Positions 1 through 6,142 of a stretch of 7,692 nt of DNA are shown here, in pieces. The translations under genes were made by a program, and so were the position numbers. The DNA is from SIAJ01 sp036266155 (GTDB lineage Bacteria > Planctomycetota > Planctomycetia > Gemmatales > Gemmataceae), in assembly GCA_036266155.1 (NCBI GenBank), contig DATANR010000216.1:1-7692 (forward strand). Direction: 5' to 3'. Each line of letters starts with the position of its first letter. The first letter of the stretch is position 1. The notes beneath the pieces were generated by a model, which saw only the letters and a list, made by a program, of their open reading frames with translations, was not told the origin of the DNA and made no database searches.

Positions 1-1
1 G

Positions 2-1069
2 GCCGCGTTCGGCGAGCCCGCTCGCAAGGCCGCCGTCGTCGACGTTGAGGGCGTGGAAGTGCGAGCGGGACATGCCCTGGGCTTCCCGGCCGTCGGTCAA
101 CTGCACAAGGGCGACTCCGTCATCGTTGTCCGCGAAGAGGAGACCGGTTTCCTCGCGATCGTGCCGCCAACCGGTTCCATGAGCTGGGTGAAGCAGATTC
201 ACCTCGACAAAGTCGTGCTGGAAAACGGCAAGGCCAACGTGCCGATCGCCGTCGAAGGCGCCGAGGTCATGGCAGGCTCGGACAAGGACGCGAAGCCGAC
301 CAATCGCGTGACCACGCGCTTGCCTAAAGGCACGATCGTCGAAGTGACCGGCCCGGCCGTGCGGATCGAGACCGCGTCGTGGTTTCCAATCGTTCCGCCC
401 GAAGGCGACCTGCGGTGGATTCCCAAGAGTGCGATCAAGACCGGCAGCCTGACGGCACTGACACCGCCAGCTCCGTACGTTCGTCCCGAGACACCCGGTT
501 TCACCGTCTCTGCGGACCCGAAGGCCCCGCCGACAGCCCGGCCCGCCGCGGCCGCGTTGCCGACGGCGTTGACCGATCACCGTTTGTGGAATCAGGCCTC
601 GCAGGCCGAGCGTTCGAGCGACTTCGCTACCGCCAAGGCCCTATATGCCCGCATCTATCAGGATTTGTGGGACCAGAAGGCCGAGCGCGACGCGATTGTC
701 ATCTGCTACAACCGCTACAAGCGCTGCGACGAAGCGGTGAAGCAAGGCGACAACGGCACCGGCCGAACGCGGACGGAGAGCCGCAGCGAAGCCCCGCCGG
801 CCGCGGACAACAGCCACCCGACGACATCGAGCGGCAAGTGGAGCAACCCCGGCTACCTGCAGGAAGTGCAAAAAGTCTTCGTCGACGGCCAGCCCGTGTA
901 CGCGTTGCAAGACGATCGCGGCAGCGTCGTCTACTACGTGACCGCCGTCTCCGGGATCAACCTGCGCAACTACAACGGCAAACGCGTGCAAGTGTACGGC
1001 GCCGTCGCCACGCGCGCGGAACTCTACAAGCCGCACATGACGGTCGAACGGGTCGAAATCGCCAAATAG
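2..1069 (+). CDS. SH3-domain envelope protein, 5' end missing
   Basis: The reading frame is open from base 2 and ends with TAG at 1067-1069. A GTG at 53 could be taken as the start, but the 17 upstream codons are open and read like protein (AAFGEPARKAAVVDVEG), and the first domain seems to begin before it, so the gene very likely starts outside the window. Two SH3-like (SH3b) units are visible. One spans about nt 35-220 and ends in AIVPPTGSMSWVKQIHL. The other spans about nt 240-460 and ends in PIVPPEGDLRWIPKSAI. A Pro/Ala-rich linker follows (460-570), then a charged helical stretch (573-745, TPR-like in character), a polar linker, and a C-terminal beta-rich domain (836-1066) with QPVYALQDDRGSVVYYVTA and RVQVYGAVATRAEL, which may be OB-fold-like. 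SH3b domains commonly bind cell-wall or envelope polymers. I infer a secreted or periplasmic location, but the signal peptide is not in view. The exact role is unknown. Confidence 0.8.
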   Translation, partial: AAFGEPARKAAVVDVEGVEVRAGHALGFPAVGQLHKGDSVIVVREEETGFLAIVPPTGSMSWVKQIHLDKVVLENGKANVPIAVEGAEVMAGSDKDAKPTNRVTTRLPKGTIVEVTGPAVRIETASWFPIVPPEGDLRWIPKSAIKTGSLTALTPPAPYVRPETPGFTVSADPKAPPTARPAAAALPTALTDHRLWNQASQAERSSDFATAKALYARIYQDLWDQKAERDAIVICYNRYKRCDEAVKQGDNGTGRTRTESRSEAPPAADNSHPTTSSGKWSNPGYLQEVQKVFVDGQPVYALQDDRGSVVYYVTAVSGINLRNYNGKRVQVYGAVATRAELYKPHMTVERVEIAK

Positions 1070-1088
1070 CCCGGATTGCGAGCCGATC

Positions 1089-1107
1089 ACGCCAAGGGCG
1101 TTTCGTT
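1089..1107 (+). terminator. weak terminator-like hairpin after the SH3 gene
   Basis: A short perfect stem, ACGCC (1089-1093) with GGCGT (1097-1101) around an AAG loop, runs into TTTCGTT. It lies 20 nt after the stop codon of the SH3-domain gene. The stem is only 5 bp and the T tract is interrupted, so it is at best a weak intrinsic terminator. The rest of 1070-1328 shows nothing convincing on the plus strand. Confidence 0.25.
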
Positions 1108-1328
1108 CAAAAACACACACACCCCAGAAACGCAATTTGAGGCCGGGCCTGAATTTCATCTGGCATGCCTCACTTAGCGCAACATTCACCCAGGCATGTG
1201 GTTACGGTCTCTTTGTGCCCATGTTTGTCGGCAGAATACCTGTCGGAGCAAACTTGTTCCGCATCAACTCCAGAAACGCAACGTCCCGCTGACTGAGGGC
1301 GAACGCCAGCGCGAAATCGCCTTCGCGG

Positions 1329-1781
1329 TCACTCCATTACTTCATCATCGGCAACCAGACTTTCCAAATCCCATGCACAATCGGCCGGAAAGGTTGCGCG
1401 TGGCAAAGTCGTTTCAGCAGCCGCCTGCTTGCGTGCGTCGGCATAAGCCTCCGGCAGAACCGCGAGGGCGTGGTTGTACAGTGTGCCGCTGTCGAGCAAT
1501 TTGCGAAGCTCGCGGCGTTGTTCCAAAATAGTCCCTTGCCATGACCCGGTGCGGTAATCGGATTGGTGCTCCCACTTCAAGAGATGGGTAAGGAGGAGAA
1601 CCAGACGACTTGACACTTCCCGCCGGTCTCGTTTGGCCATATCTGCCAGGTACTCGCTGAGATTGACATGATCCATCTCGGCAAAACGACCCTCGGCCGC
1701 GAGTTCCGACATGGCTTCGAGCCAAGCCGTCTCGTCTTGCTCGTAGAGGGTGTTGAGTGACAGCAATTCGGTCGTCGTCAT
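1329..1781 (-). CDS. DUF29 family protein
   Basis: This is a 150-aa, soluble, mostly helical protein running from ATG (1781-1779) to TGA (1331-1329). It matches the DUF29 pattern over its whole length: YEQDETAW at residues 13-20, GRFAEMDHVNLSEYLADMAK at 31-50, HLLKW at 66-70, SWQGTILEQR at 80-89, AYADARKQAAAET at 112-124 and FPADCAWDLESLV at 131-143. The length is normal for the family, so the gene looks intact. DUF29 proteins are scattered through cyanobacteria, proteobacteria and planctomycetes, often in many copies per genome. Their biochemical role is not established. No membrane segment or catalytic motif is visible. The upstream sequence has no clear Shine-Dalgarno. The gene lies downstream of, and on the same strand as, the repeat-flanked GxxExxY gene, with 324 nt between them, and converges with the SH3 gene. 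Identification of the family is confident; function is open. Confidence 0.85.
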   Translation of the reverse strand: MTTTELLSLNTLYEQDETAWLEAMSELAAEGRFAEMDHVNLSEYLADMAKRDRREVSSRLVLLLTHLLKWEHQSDYRTGSWQGTILEQRRELRKLLDSGTLYNHALAVLPEAYADARKQAAAETTLPRATFPADCAWDLESLVADDEVME

Positions 1782-2019
1782 TGGTTATGCTCAGTTATCT
1801 TGGTCGTCCGCACGTGGCTATTCGTCCGCGGCAATCATGGCCCCTGCCGAATTGTTCGCTTTTGATCTTAACATTTGGACAACCTGCGACCAATAGCACG
1901 TCGGCGACGGTCGTATGGCTGCCCTCAACCACCAGCGAATCGCTGCGAGCTGTCCGAGATCGAAGAGCCAGCGCCGCCCGACCTCGTCAAGCAGTTAGTT
2001 GCCGCTTGGCCATCCCATT

Positions 2020-2098
2020 AGCCACGGATGCAACACGGATTGAACACGGATGAAAACCAAATTCTGATCCGTGTTTCATTCGTGTTCGATCCGCGGCT
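2020..2098. repeat. palindromic repeat element A (three 11-nt units per arm)
   Basis: The left arm is 2020-2055 and the right arm is 2063-2098. The reverse complement of the right arm matches the left arm at 28 of 36 positions, with a 7-nt loop. The left arm carries three tandem units with an exact 11-nt period: CACGGATGCAA (2023-2033), CACGGATTGAA (2034-2044) and CACGGATGAAA (2045-2055). The mismatches fall mainly at the two variable positions of each unit. The element begins 7 nt past the stop codon of the GxxExxY gene in its direction of transcription. As RNA it would form a long imperfect hairpin, so it might act as a 3' end or stability element. There is no T tract typical of an intrinsic terminator. 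Confidence 0.85.
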
Positions 2099-2105
2099 GC
2101 AATTT

Positions 2106-2474
2106 TCAAAACACCATTCGCTTGAATTCGACTTTCGTGCGGCCGAAGTTGATCAGCAGGCCGACCTTGATGCCGGTTGCCTTGAGTTCATTGAGCAATT
2201 GAGCTTCGTCTTGGCTGCAATAGGTTTTGGCGATCTTCAATTCCACGATCACCGCGTCGGCAACCAGTACATCCGCCGAATACTCGCCAACGATCGAACC
2301 CTTGTAATGCACCTTGATTTTATGCTCGATCTCCGCCCGCACGCCGCCGCGATGCAACTCGACTTGCATGGCACGCTGGTAAACCTTTTCCAGAAACCCG
2401 TACCCAAGTTCGCGATCCACTTCGAAAGCTGCCCCGATGATCTCCCAGGTAATGTCACTATGGGCAAGTTCCAT
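2106..2474 (-). CDS. GxxExxY protein (PD-(D/E)xK nuclease fold)
   Basis: This 122-aa protein ends with TGA at 2108-2106. I chose the ATG at 2474-2472 because GGAG stands 6 nt upstream. An in-frame GTG at 2498 would add 8 residues but lies inside the flanking repeat arm. Residues 26-32 read GFLEKVY, the G-x-x-E-x-x-Y signature that names the family (TIGR04256 type). A nuclease-like core follows: D68 in GEYSADVLV, then V-E78-L-K80 in IVELKIA, which gives the D...ExK arrangement of the PD-(D/E)xK superfamily, and then the helix QDEAQLLNELKATG. The ending KVGLLINFGRTKVEFKRMVF is typical of the family. These proteins occur in many scattered copies in Verrucomicrobia, Planctomycetes and others. No activity is firmly known; a nuclease or nucleic-acid-binding role is inferred from the fold. 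Palindromic elements lie on both sides. By eye it is less GC-rich than the cytochrome gene beside it. The gene appears intact. Confidence 0.9.
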   Translation of the reverse strand: MELAHSDITWEIIGAAFEVDRELGYGFLEKVYQRAMQVELHRGGVRAEIEHKIKVHYKGSIVGEYSADVLVADAVIVELKIAKTYCSQDEAQLLNELKATGIKVGLLINFGRTKVEFKRMVF

Positions 2475-2480
2475 GCGATT

Positions 2481-2484
2481 CTCC
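2481..2484 (-). promoter_or_regulatory. Shine-Dalgarno of the GxxExxY gene
   Basis: On the minus strand GGAG stands 6 nt before the ATG at 2474-2472. It supports that ATG over the GTG at 2498, which lies within the repeat arm. The site falls in the 18-nt gap between the start codon and the arm of repeat element B. Confidence 0.6.
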
Positions 2485-2492
2485 GATTTTGG

Positions 2493-2576
2493 AGCCACGG
2501 ATCAAACACGGATTCAACACGGATCAAATACAGACTTTGATCTAATCCGTGTTTCATCCGTGTTTGATCCGAGGCT
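2493..2576. repeat. palindromic repeat element B (three 11-nt units per arm)
   Basis: The left arm is 2493-2528 and the right arm is 2541-2576. The reverse complement of the right arm matches the left at 31 of 36 positions, with a 12-nt loop. Both arms contain the CACGGATNNAA unit in three tandem copies with an 11-nt period. The left arm matches the left arm of element A at 32 of 36 positions, which is better than its match to the opposite arm. The two elements are therefore direct repeats of one palindromic element. The outer edge stops one base before the stop codon (2580-2578) of the dehydrogenase-cytochrome gene. In the minus-strand transcript it forms a hairpin directly behind that gene and just ahead of the GxxExxY ribosome-binding site. 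Confidence 0.9.
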
Positions 2577-2577
2577 G

Positions 2578-5574
2578 CTATTTGAGCCCAACCAAATACT
2601 CCAACAAATCCGCCGCTTGTTTCGCGGTCAAATCGCGCAGCAACTGGTCGGGCATCAGTGATTTCTTGGACGGTATCTGCGACAGCACCTTGGTCAGCGG
2701 CACCTTCGTGTCCTTACCCTGCGGGTCGCGGACAGTTAACTCCTTGTCGTCCTTGGCGACGATCAGGCCGGAGAGTTGGCGGCCGTCGTCGAGTTCAACG
2801 ATGTAGGCGGCGAACTTGGGGTCGATGTCTTTTGAGGGGTCAAGGATGCTCTCCAGGATCTGGCGTTTCGATTGGCGTTTGCCGAGGTCGGAGAGGTCCG
2901 GGCCGACCTGGCCGCCCTGCCCCGCGATCTTGTGACAGGTCGCGCACTGGATGCCGGTCAGCTTGAAGAACACGTCCTTGCCGCGGGCCGCGTCGCCCTT
3001 CAGGGCCAAGAGCGCCTCGGGCCGGATCACGGTGCCGAGCCGTTTCACCTTTTGAGAGTCCGGCACATACCGCTCGAACAAGTCGCGGATTGCGGCATCT
3101 TTCGTCGCCGCCAGCGCCAGGACTTGCGGACGCACGAAGTCCGGCAAGGCGCTCGCGTCCCAGGCCTCTTGCAGCATCAGCGCGCCGGTCGGTGAGGCGA
3201 GGAGTTTTTCGACCGCGGCCTTGCGTTCGTCGGCGTTCCATTTCGGGTCGGTCTTGCAGCACTTTTCGAGCAAGGCCCGCTCGTCCGACTTCGGCGGGAG
3301 CTGGCGAACCCAGTCGCCGATCAGTTTGACGCCGGCCTCGTCGATCAGCTCCGAGCCGATGTGCGGCATGCGGCCGCGACCTTGCTTCGCCATGCGGTAA
3401 TAGAGCACCGACTTGTACGGATCGCCCGGCGCCACGATTCGGCACTCCGGGATGCCGAACGTCCCCTGCACCGGCTTCGCGTCGACGGTCTTGGTGTCGT
3501 CGATCGGCGTGTCGCGCCGCAGTTCGATGTTCACGGAGCCGCCGGCCCCGAAGGTATGGCAATGGGCGCAGTTCACCTGCAAATACGAACGGGCACGGGC
3601 CGTTAAATCCTCGCTCGCGTCGTGCGGATTGACGAGGCCCTTCACCGGCTTGTCCTCGCCCGGCTTCGGCTTGCCCCACTCGATGACGCTGACGGCGGCC
3701 AAGCGCGTCAGCTCATCCGTGACGTCGCCGGAGCGCCGCTCGGGTCGGAGTTGGCTTTCCGTGAAGCCCAGCGCTTCGCCGGCCCAGGGATTGTGACACT
3801 GACGGCACTCGGTGCGACTCGGGAAGTGCCAGCTTTGTTTGCGAATGCCATCGGGGGCCTTCGCGTCCTTGACCGTCAGTTCGATATTCTCGCCGAGGGC
3901 CAGCACAAGCGTCGCGTCGGTCTGGTCGTCGTTCCACTTGTACGTGTAGCCGCGCCACTCCTTGCCATCGAAGTGCAGAATCTGCGTTTCCAGCCAGCGC
4001 TTGCTTGCCGGCTTGCCGCGTTCCATTTCCATGCCGAACGAGCGGGCGAGGACGCCGTCCTTCGGGAAGAAGACGCGGGCCTTGAACCATTCGGTGTTCG
4101 GCACGGGCTCATCGCGATGGTACATCGTGGCGGTGCTGGTTCCGGGCAACGCGACCAGCCGCTCGGCCGTCGCATGGTCGGCCCAGGGCTCGGCGGCGAT
4201 ACGATAACGCTCGACGCCGACAGCCGGTTGATGTTGGCGAATGTCGGCGAACAGGCCCGTCTCACTCAATTTCGTCGGGAACGGTGGGCGTGGTTTATTG
4301 GCGTCGGGGTCCGGTTCGAAGACATAGAGGCCGCCCTTCTCACTGTAGTCGAGCAGGTACAACTCGCCGGCATTGTCCTCGGCAAACGAGACGATCTTGA
4401 ATGGCGCCTGGGCGATCTCGGTCGTCGTCACCTTGTCGCCTTCGCCCTCGGCACGGATGGCCCAGTACTTGCGCGTCATCCAGTCGCCGCAGATGTAGGC
4501 GCCGATCAGGTCCTTGTGCTTGGTGCCGCGATAGACGAAGCCTCCGGTGATCGATGCGGCTTCGCTATGGGGAAACGCGACGGTCGGCGGCAAGATCGGC
4601 GTCGGCCCGATCTTCGCGTCCGGCTTGACCGATTGCGGGCCTTCCTTGATCGACCAGCCGTAGTTGCCGCCCTTCTTCACGTTGTAAACCATCTCCCACA
4701 GTTCCCAGCCAACGTCGCCGAGCCAGAGGTCGCCGGTCTGGCGATCGAACGACATCTTCCACGGATTGCGGAAGCCGAACGCCCAGATCTCGGGGCGCAC
4801 ATCGGCGAGGCCGACGAACGGATTGTCCTTTGGAACGGCGTATTCCTTGCCCGTGTCTTTGCGATCAACATCGATGCGGAGCACGCTCGACATGAAGTCG
4901 GAGCAATCCTGCCCCGTGTTCAGCGGGTCCGGCGGATTCGGATTTGCGGAGTCGCCGGTCGAGATGTAAAGGTAACCGTCTTTGCCAAAGGCGAGACAGC
5001 CGCCGTTGTGGCCGCCTGCGAGGAACGTGAGCATGATCTTTTCGCTGGCCGGCTCAATCTTCGGCGGATCGGTCTTGCTGACCGTGAAGCGCGAGACGCG
5101 GCTACCGTCGGGCAATTCCTTGCCTTTGCCCTTGATGACGTAGCAGATGTAGCAAAAGCGGTTCTCGGCGAATTTCGGATGAAAGGTCATGCCATAGACG
5201 GCATCGAAGCCCTGCACTTTATCGTCGACCTTCCAGCTCGGCAGGTCCTTTGACACATCGATTGCGAGGTCAGCCTTGTCGACGTCGGGGCGCATCGGGA
5301 ATGAGAAAACCTTGCCGGCATGTTCGAGGACGAACATCCGATCGCTGCCGGGCATGGTGAGCAGGTGCAGCGGGTTCTTGAACTGCAGTTTCGGAAAGGC
5401 GGGAACGACGCGATAGGAATGCGGCGGTTCCGGGCTGCCGGTGATTTTGGAGGTGGTCCAGGGTTGACGCTTCTGGGCGGCTGGTCCAGCAATGGTCGGC
5501 GTTGCCGGCCGCAGCATGATGCCAACGATGGTGACGCCAACGATAGCGAGGAAAATGCGAACGACGCGGTTCAT
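2578..5574 (-). CDS. PQQ-dependent sugar dehydrogenase-type propeller fused to tri-heme cytochrome c
   Basis: This 998-aa protein has an N-terminal hydrophobic segment (residues 5-20, ending near TPTIAG) that is a signal peptide or anchor, so it acts outside the cytoplasmic membrane. Residues about 50-425 resemble the glucose/sorbosone dehydrogenase propeller: GGHNGGCLAFG with H189 as candidate catalytic His, EIWAFGFRNPW at 262-272, GDVGWELWEMV at 286-296, GGNYGW at 302-307 and GGFVYRG at 344-350. Residues about 434-762 resemble the SO_2930-type diheme cytochrome (LSETGLF, YKWNDDQTDATLV), with CRQCH at 590-594, CAHCH at 669-673 and a possible axial Met in RMPHIG (M736). A helical linker leads to the TIGR02603-type heme domain (about 855-998) with CATCH at 877-881 and a possible Met ligand M974 in SLMPDQ. 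Substrate oxidation with PQQ and electron passage along the three hemes is inferred; the substrate is unknown. ATG at 5574 gives a good signal sequence, with only a weak AGGT upstream. The stop codon abuts repeat element B. Confidence 0.9.
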   Translation of the reverse strand: MNRVVRIFLAIVGVTIVGIMLRPATPTIAGPAAQKRQPWTTSKITGSPEPPHSYRVVPAFPKLQFKNPLHLLTMPGSDRMFVLEHAGKVFSFPMRPDVDKADLAIDVSKDLPSWKVDDKVQGFDAVYGMTFHPKFAENRFCYICYVIKGKGKELPDGSRVSRFTVSKTDPPKIEPASEKIMLTFLAGGHNGGCLAFGKDGYLYISTGDSANPNPPDPLNTGQDCSDFMSSVLRIDVDRKDTGKEYAVPKDNPFVGLADVRPEIWAFGFRNPWKMSFDRQTGDLWLGDVGWELWEMVYNVKKGGNYGWSIKEGPQSVKPDAKIGPTPILPPTVAFPHSEAASITGGFVYRGTKHKDLIGAYICGDWMTRKYWAIRAEGEGDKVTTTEIAQAPFKIVSFAEDNAGELYLLDYSEKGGLYVFEPDPDANKPRPPFPTKLSETGLFADIRQHQPAVGVERYRIAAEPWADHATAERLVALPGTSTATMYHRDEPVPNTEWFKARVFFPKDGVLARSFGMEMERGKPASKRWLETQILHFDGKEWRGYTYKWNDDQTDATLVLALGENIELTVKDAKAPDGIRKQSWHFPSRTECRQCHNPWAGEALGFTESQLRPERRSGDVTDELTRLAAVSVIEWGKPKPGEDKPVKGLVNPHDASEDLTARARSYLQVNCAHCHTFGAGGSVNIELRRDTPIDDTKTVDAKPVQGTFGIPECRIVAPGDPYKSVLYYRMAKQGRGRMPHIGSELIDEAGVKLIGDWVRQLPPKSDERALLEKCCKTDPKWNADERKAAVEKLLASPTGALMLQEAWDASALPDFVRPQVLALAATKDAAIRDLFERYVPDSQKVKRLGTVIRPEALLALKGDAARGKDVFFKLTGIQCATCHKIAGQGGQVGPDLSDLGKRQSKRQILESILDPSKDIDPKFAAYIVELDDGRQLSGLIVAKDDKELTVRDPQGKDTKVPLTKVLSQIPSKKSLMPDQLLRDLTAKQAADLLEYLVGLK

Positions 5575-5687
5575 GCGGCCGACCTATTGAGTGGAGAGCG
5601 GTGATTCGGAGGGAGATTGTACCTGCCCCGCGACAAAAATGCATGAGGCAGAATTCGAGACCGGCTTCCGCCCGGTAGCATGAACTC

Positions 5688-5849
5688 ATGAGCAATGTGA
5701 ACGACGACGATCAACCGCTACTTGACCACGATGGCAAGCCTCTCGGCGAAAACTCTGCCCCGTCGGGTCAACTCGTGTTGCTGCTGACGCTCGGGATCGG
5801 CGTCATTGCGGTGGTGATGTTTGCGGCGCTGGCGTGGTTGAAGAGTTGA
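5688..5849 (+). CDS. small single-pass membrane protein, 53 aa
   Basis: An ATG at 5688 opens a 53-residue frame that ends with TGA at 5847-5849. The N-terminal half is polar and acidic (MSNVNDDDQPLLDHDGKPLG). It is followed by one strong transmembrane helix (residues about 28-50, LVLLLTLGIGVIAVVMFAAL) and a short basic tail WLKS. The contrast between a soluble head and a clean hydrophobic helix is unlikely by chance and looks like a real gene. I do not recognise a family. The N-terminus has few basic residues and the tail carries a Lys, which favours a cytoplasmic C-terminus and an external N-terminus, though this is weak inference. A three-codon ATG-AAC-TCA-TGA frame (5680-5691) overlaps its start by ATGA. 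No clear Shine-Dalgarno is seen. It lies in the region between the divergent cytochrome and propeller genes. Confidence 0.6.
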   Translation: MSNVNDDDQPLLDHDGKPLGENSAPSGQLVLLLTLGIGVIAVVMFAALAWLKS

Positions 5850-5869
5850 GTTCGCTGAAGAAATGAAGA

Positions 5870-5932
5870 GGCCGGCCGGGAGTCCAAGTGACCGTCGCCC
5901 ATACAGTCGCAAGGAGAATCGCCCGACCGGCC
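5870..5932. repeat. 11-bp inverted repeat after the small membrane protein gene
   Basis: GGCCGGCCGGG (5870-5880) pairs with CCCGACCGGCC (5922-5932), with one mismatch, around a 41-nt loop. It lies 20 nt after the small gene's stop codon. There is no T tract, so it is not a standard terminator; it could be a protein-binding or RNA-structure site. The rest of 5850-6142 has one more imperfect hairpin near 5996-6017 and no gene that I can support. Confidence 0.4.
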
Positions 5933-6128
5933 AAAATCACTGTAGCGAGCCGGCCACCAGGGAACAAGCGAAAAACATGACATATTGGTTTGTCGTCTCC
6001 CCGCGGTTGTCGGGAGATCGTAATCATGAGGTAGAGCTTGAGTTGATCGATCGGCAAGTGTTCGGAGTTTTGCTTTAGGCTCTGCCAAAGACCAGCCGTG
6101 CCTGCTCATTTCTCCGCGTCCTAAACCT

Positions 6129-6134
6129 GGAGGT
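6129..6134 (+). promoter_or_regulatory. Shine-Dalgarno of the propeller gene
   Basis: GGAGGT stands 8 nt before the ATG at 6143. It is the strongest ribosome-binding site in the window and fixes this start, which also gives a good signal peptide. Confidence 0.7.
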
Positions 6135-6142
6135 CTGAAGGC

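Larger units (their letters stand above)
2020..2576 (-). mobile_element. candidate repeat-flanked GxxExxY cassette
   Basis: Two homologous palindromic elements in direct orientation flank a single intact gene with a PD-(D/E)xK-type core, and nothing else. The gaps between gene and arms are small (7 nt at the 3' side, 18 nt at the 5' side), so the whole unit is about 557 bp. It sits immediately behind the stop codon of an unrelated, intact gene. This geometry suggests a non-autonomous or minimal mobile unit. No transposase and no clear target-site duplication are visible. An alternative is that these repeats are simply abundant intergenic elements in this genome and the gene lies between two of them by chance. 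Confidence 0.4.

Noticed and set aside
379..1140. A 253-codon plus-strand frame and a 182-codon minus-strand frame (641-1189) over the SH3 gene
   Set aside because: Both overlap the SH3-domain frame, which shows recognisable repeated domains. The alternatives are Arg-rich and low in complexity or lack any motif.
1782..2019. Short open frames on both strands between the DUF29 gene and element A
   Set aside because: None has a convincing start site, composition or family pattern. I see no gene or RNA in this 238-nt stretch.
2028..2540. A 170-codon plus-strand frame across the GxxExxY gene
   Set aside because: It begins and ends inside the palindromic elements and is antisense to a gene with a recognised family signature.
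2020..2576. The 11-nt repeats as a CRISPR array
   Set aside because: Units are far too short and contiguous, there are no spacers, and the arms are inverted copies of each other.
5140..5154. CYICY (residues 141-145 of the fusion protein) as a fourth heme site
   Set aside because: The final residue is Tyr instead of His, so it is not a CxxCH heme c motif, and it lies inside the propeller.
3622..5253. A 543-codon open frame on the plus strand, antisense to the dehydrogenase-cytochrome gene
   Set aside because: The minus-strand protein has clear domains and three heme motifs over the same bases. The antisense product is Arg/Ala/Val-rich with no motif, as expected from a GC-rich shadow frame.
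5616..5621. TACAAT on the minus strand as a -10 box for the dehydrogenase-cytochrome gene
   Set aside because: It is well placed, 50 nt before the start codon, but no acceptable -35 hexamer lies 16-18 nt upstream, so a promoter cannot be supported.
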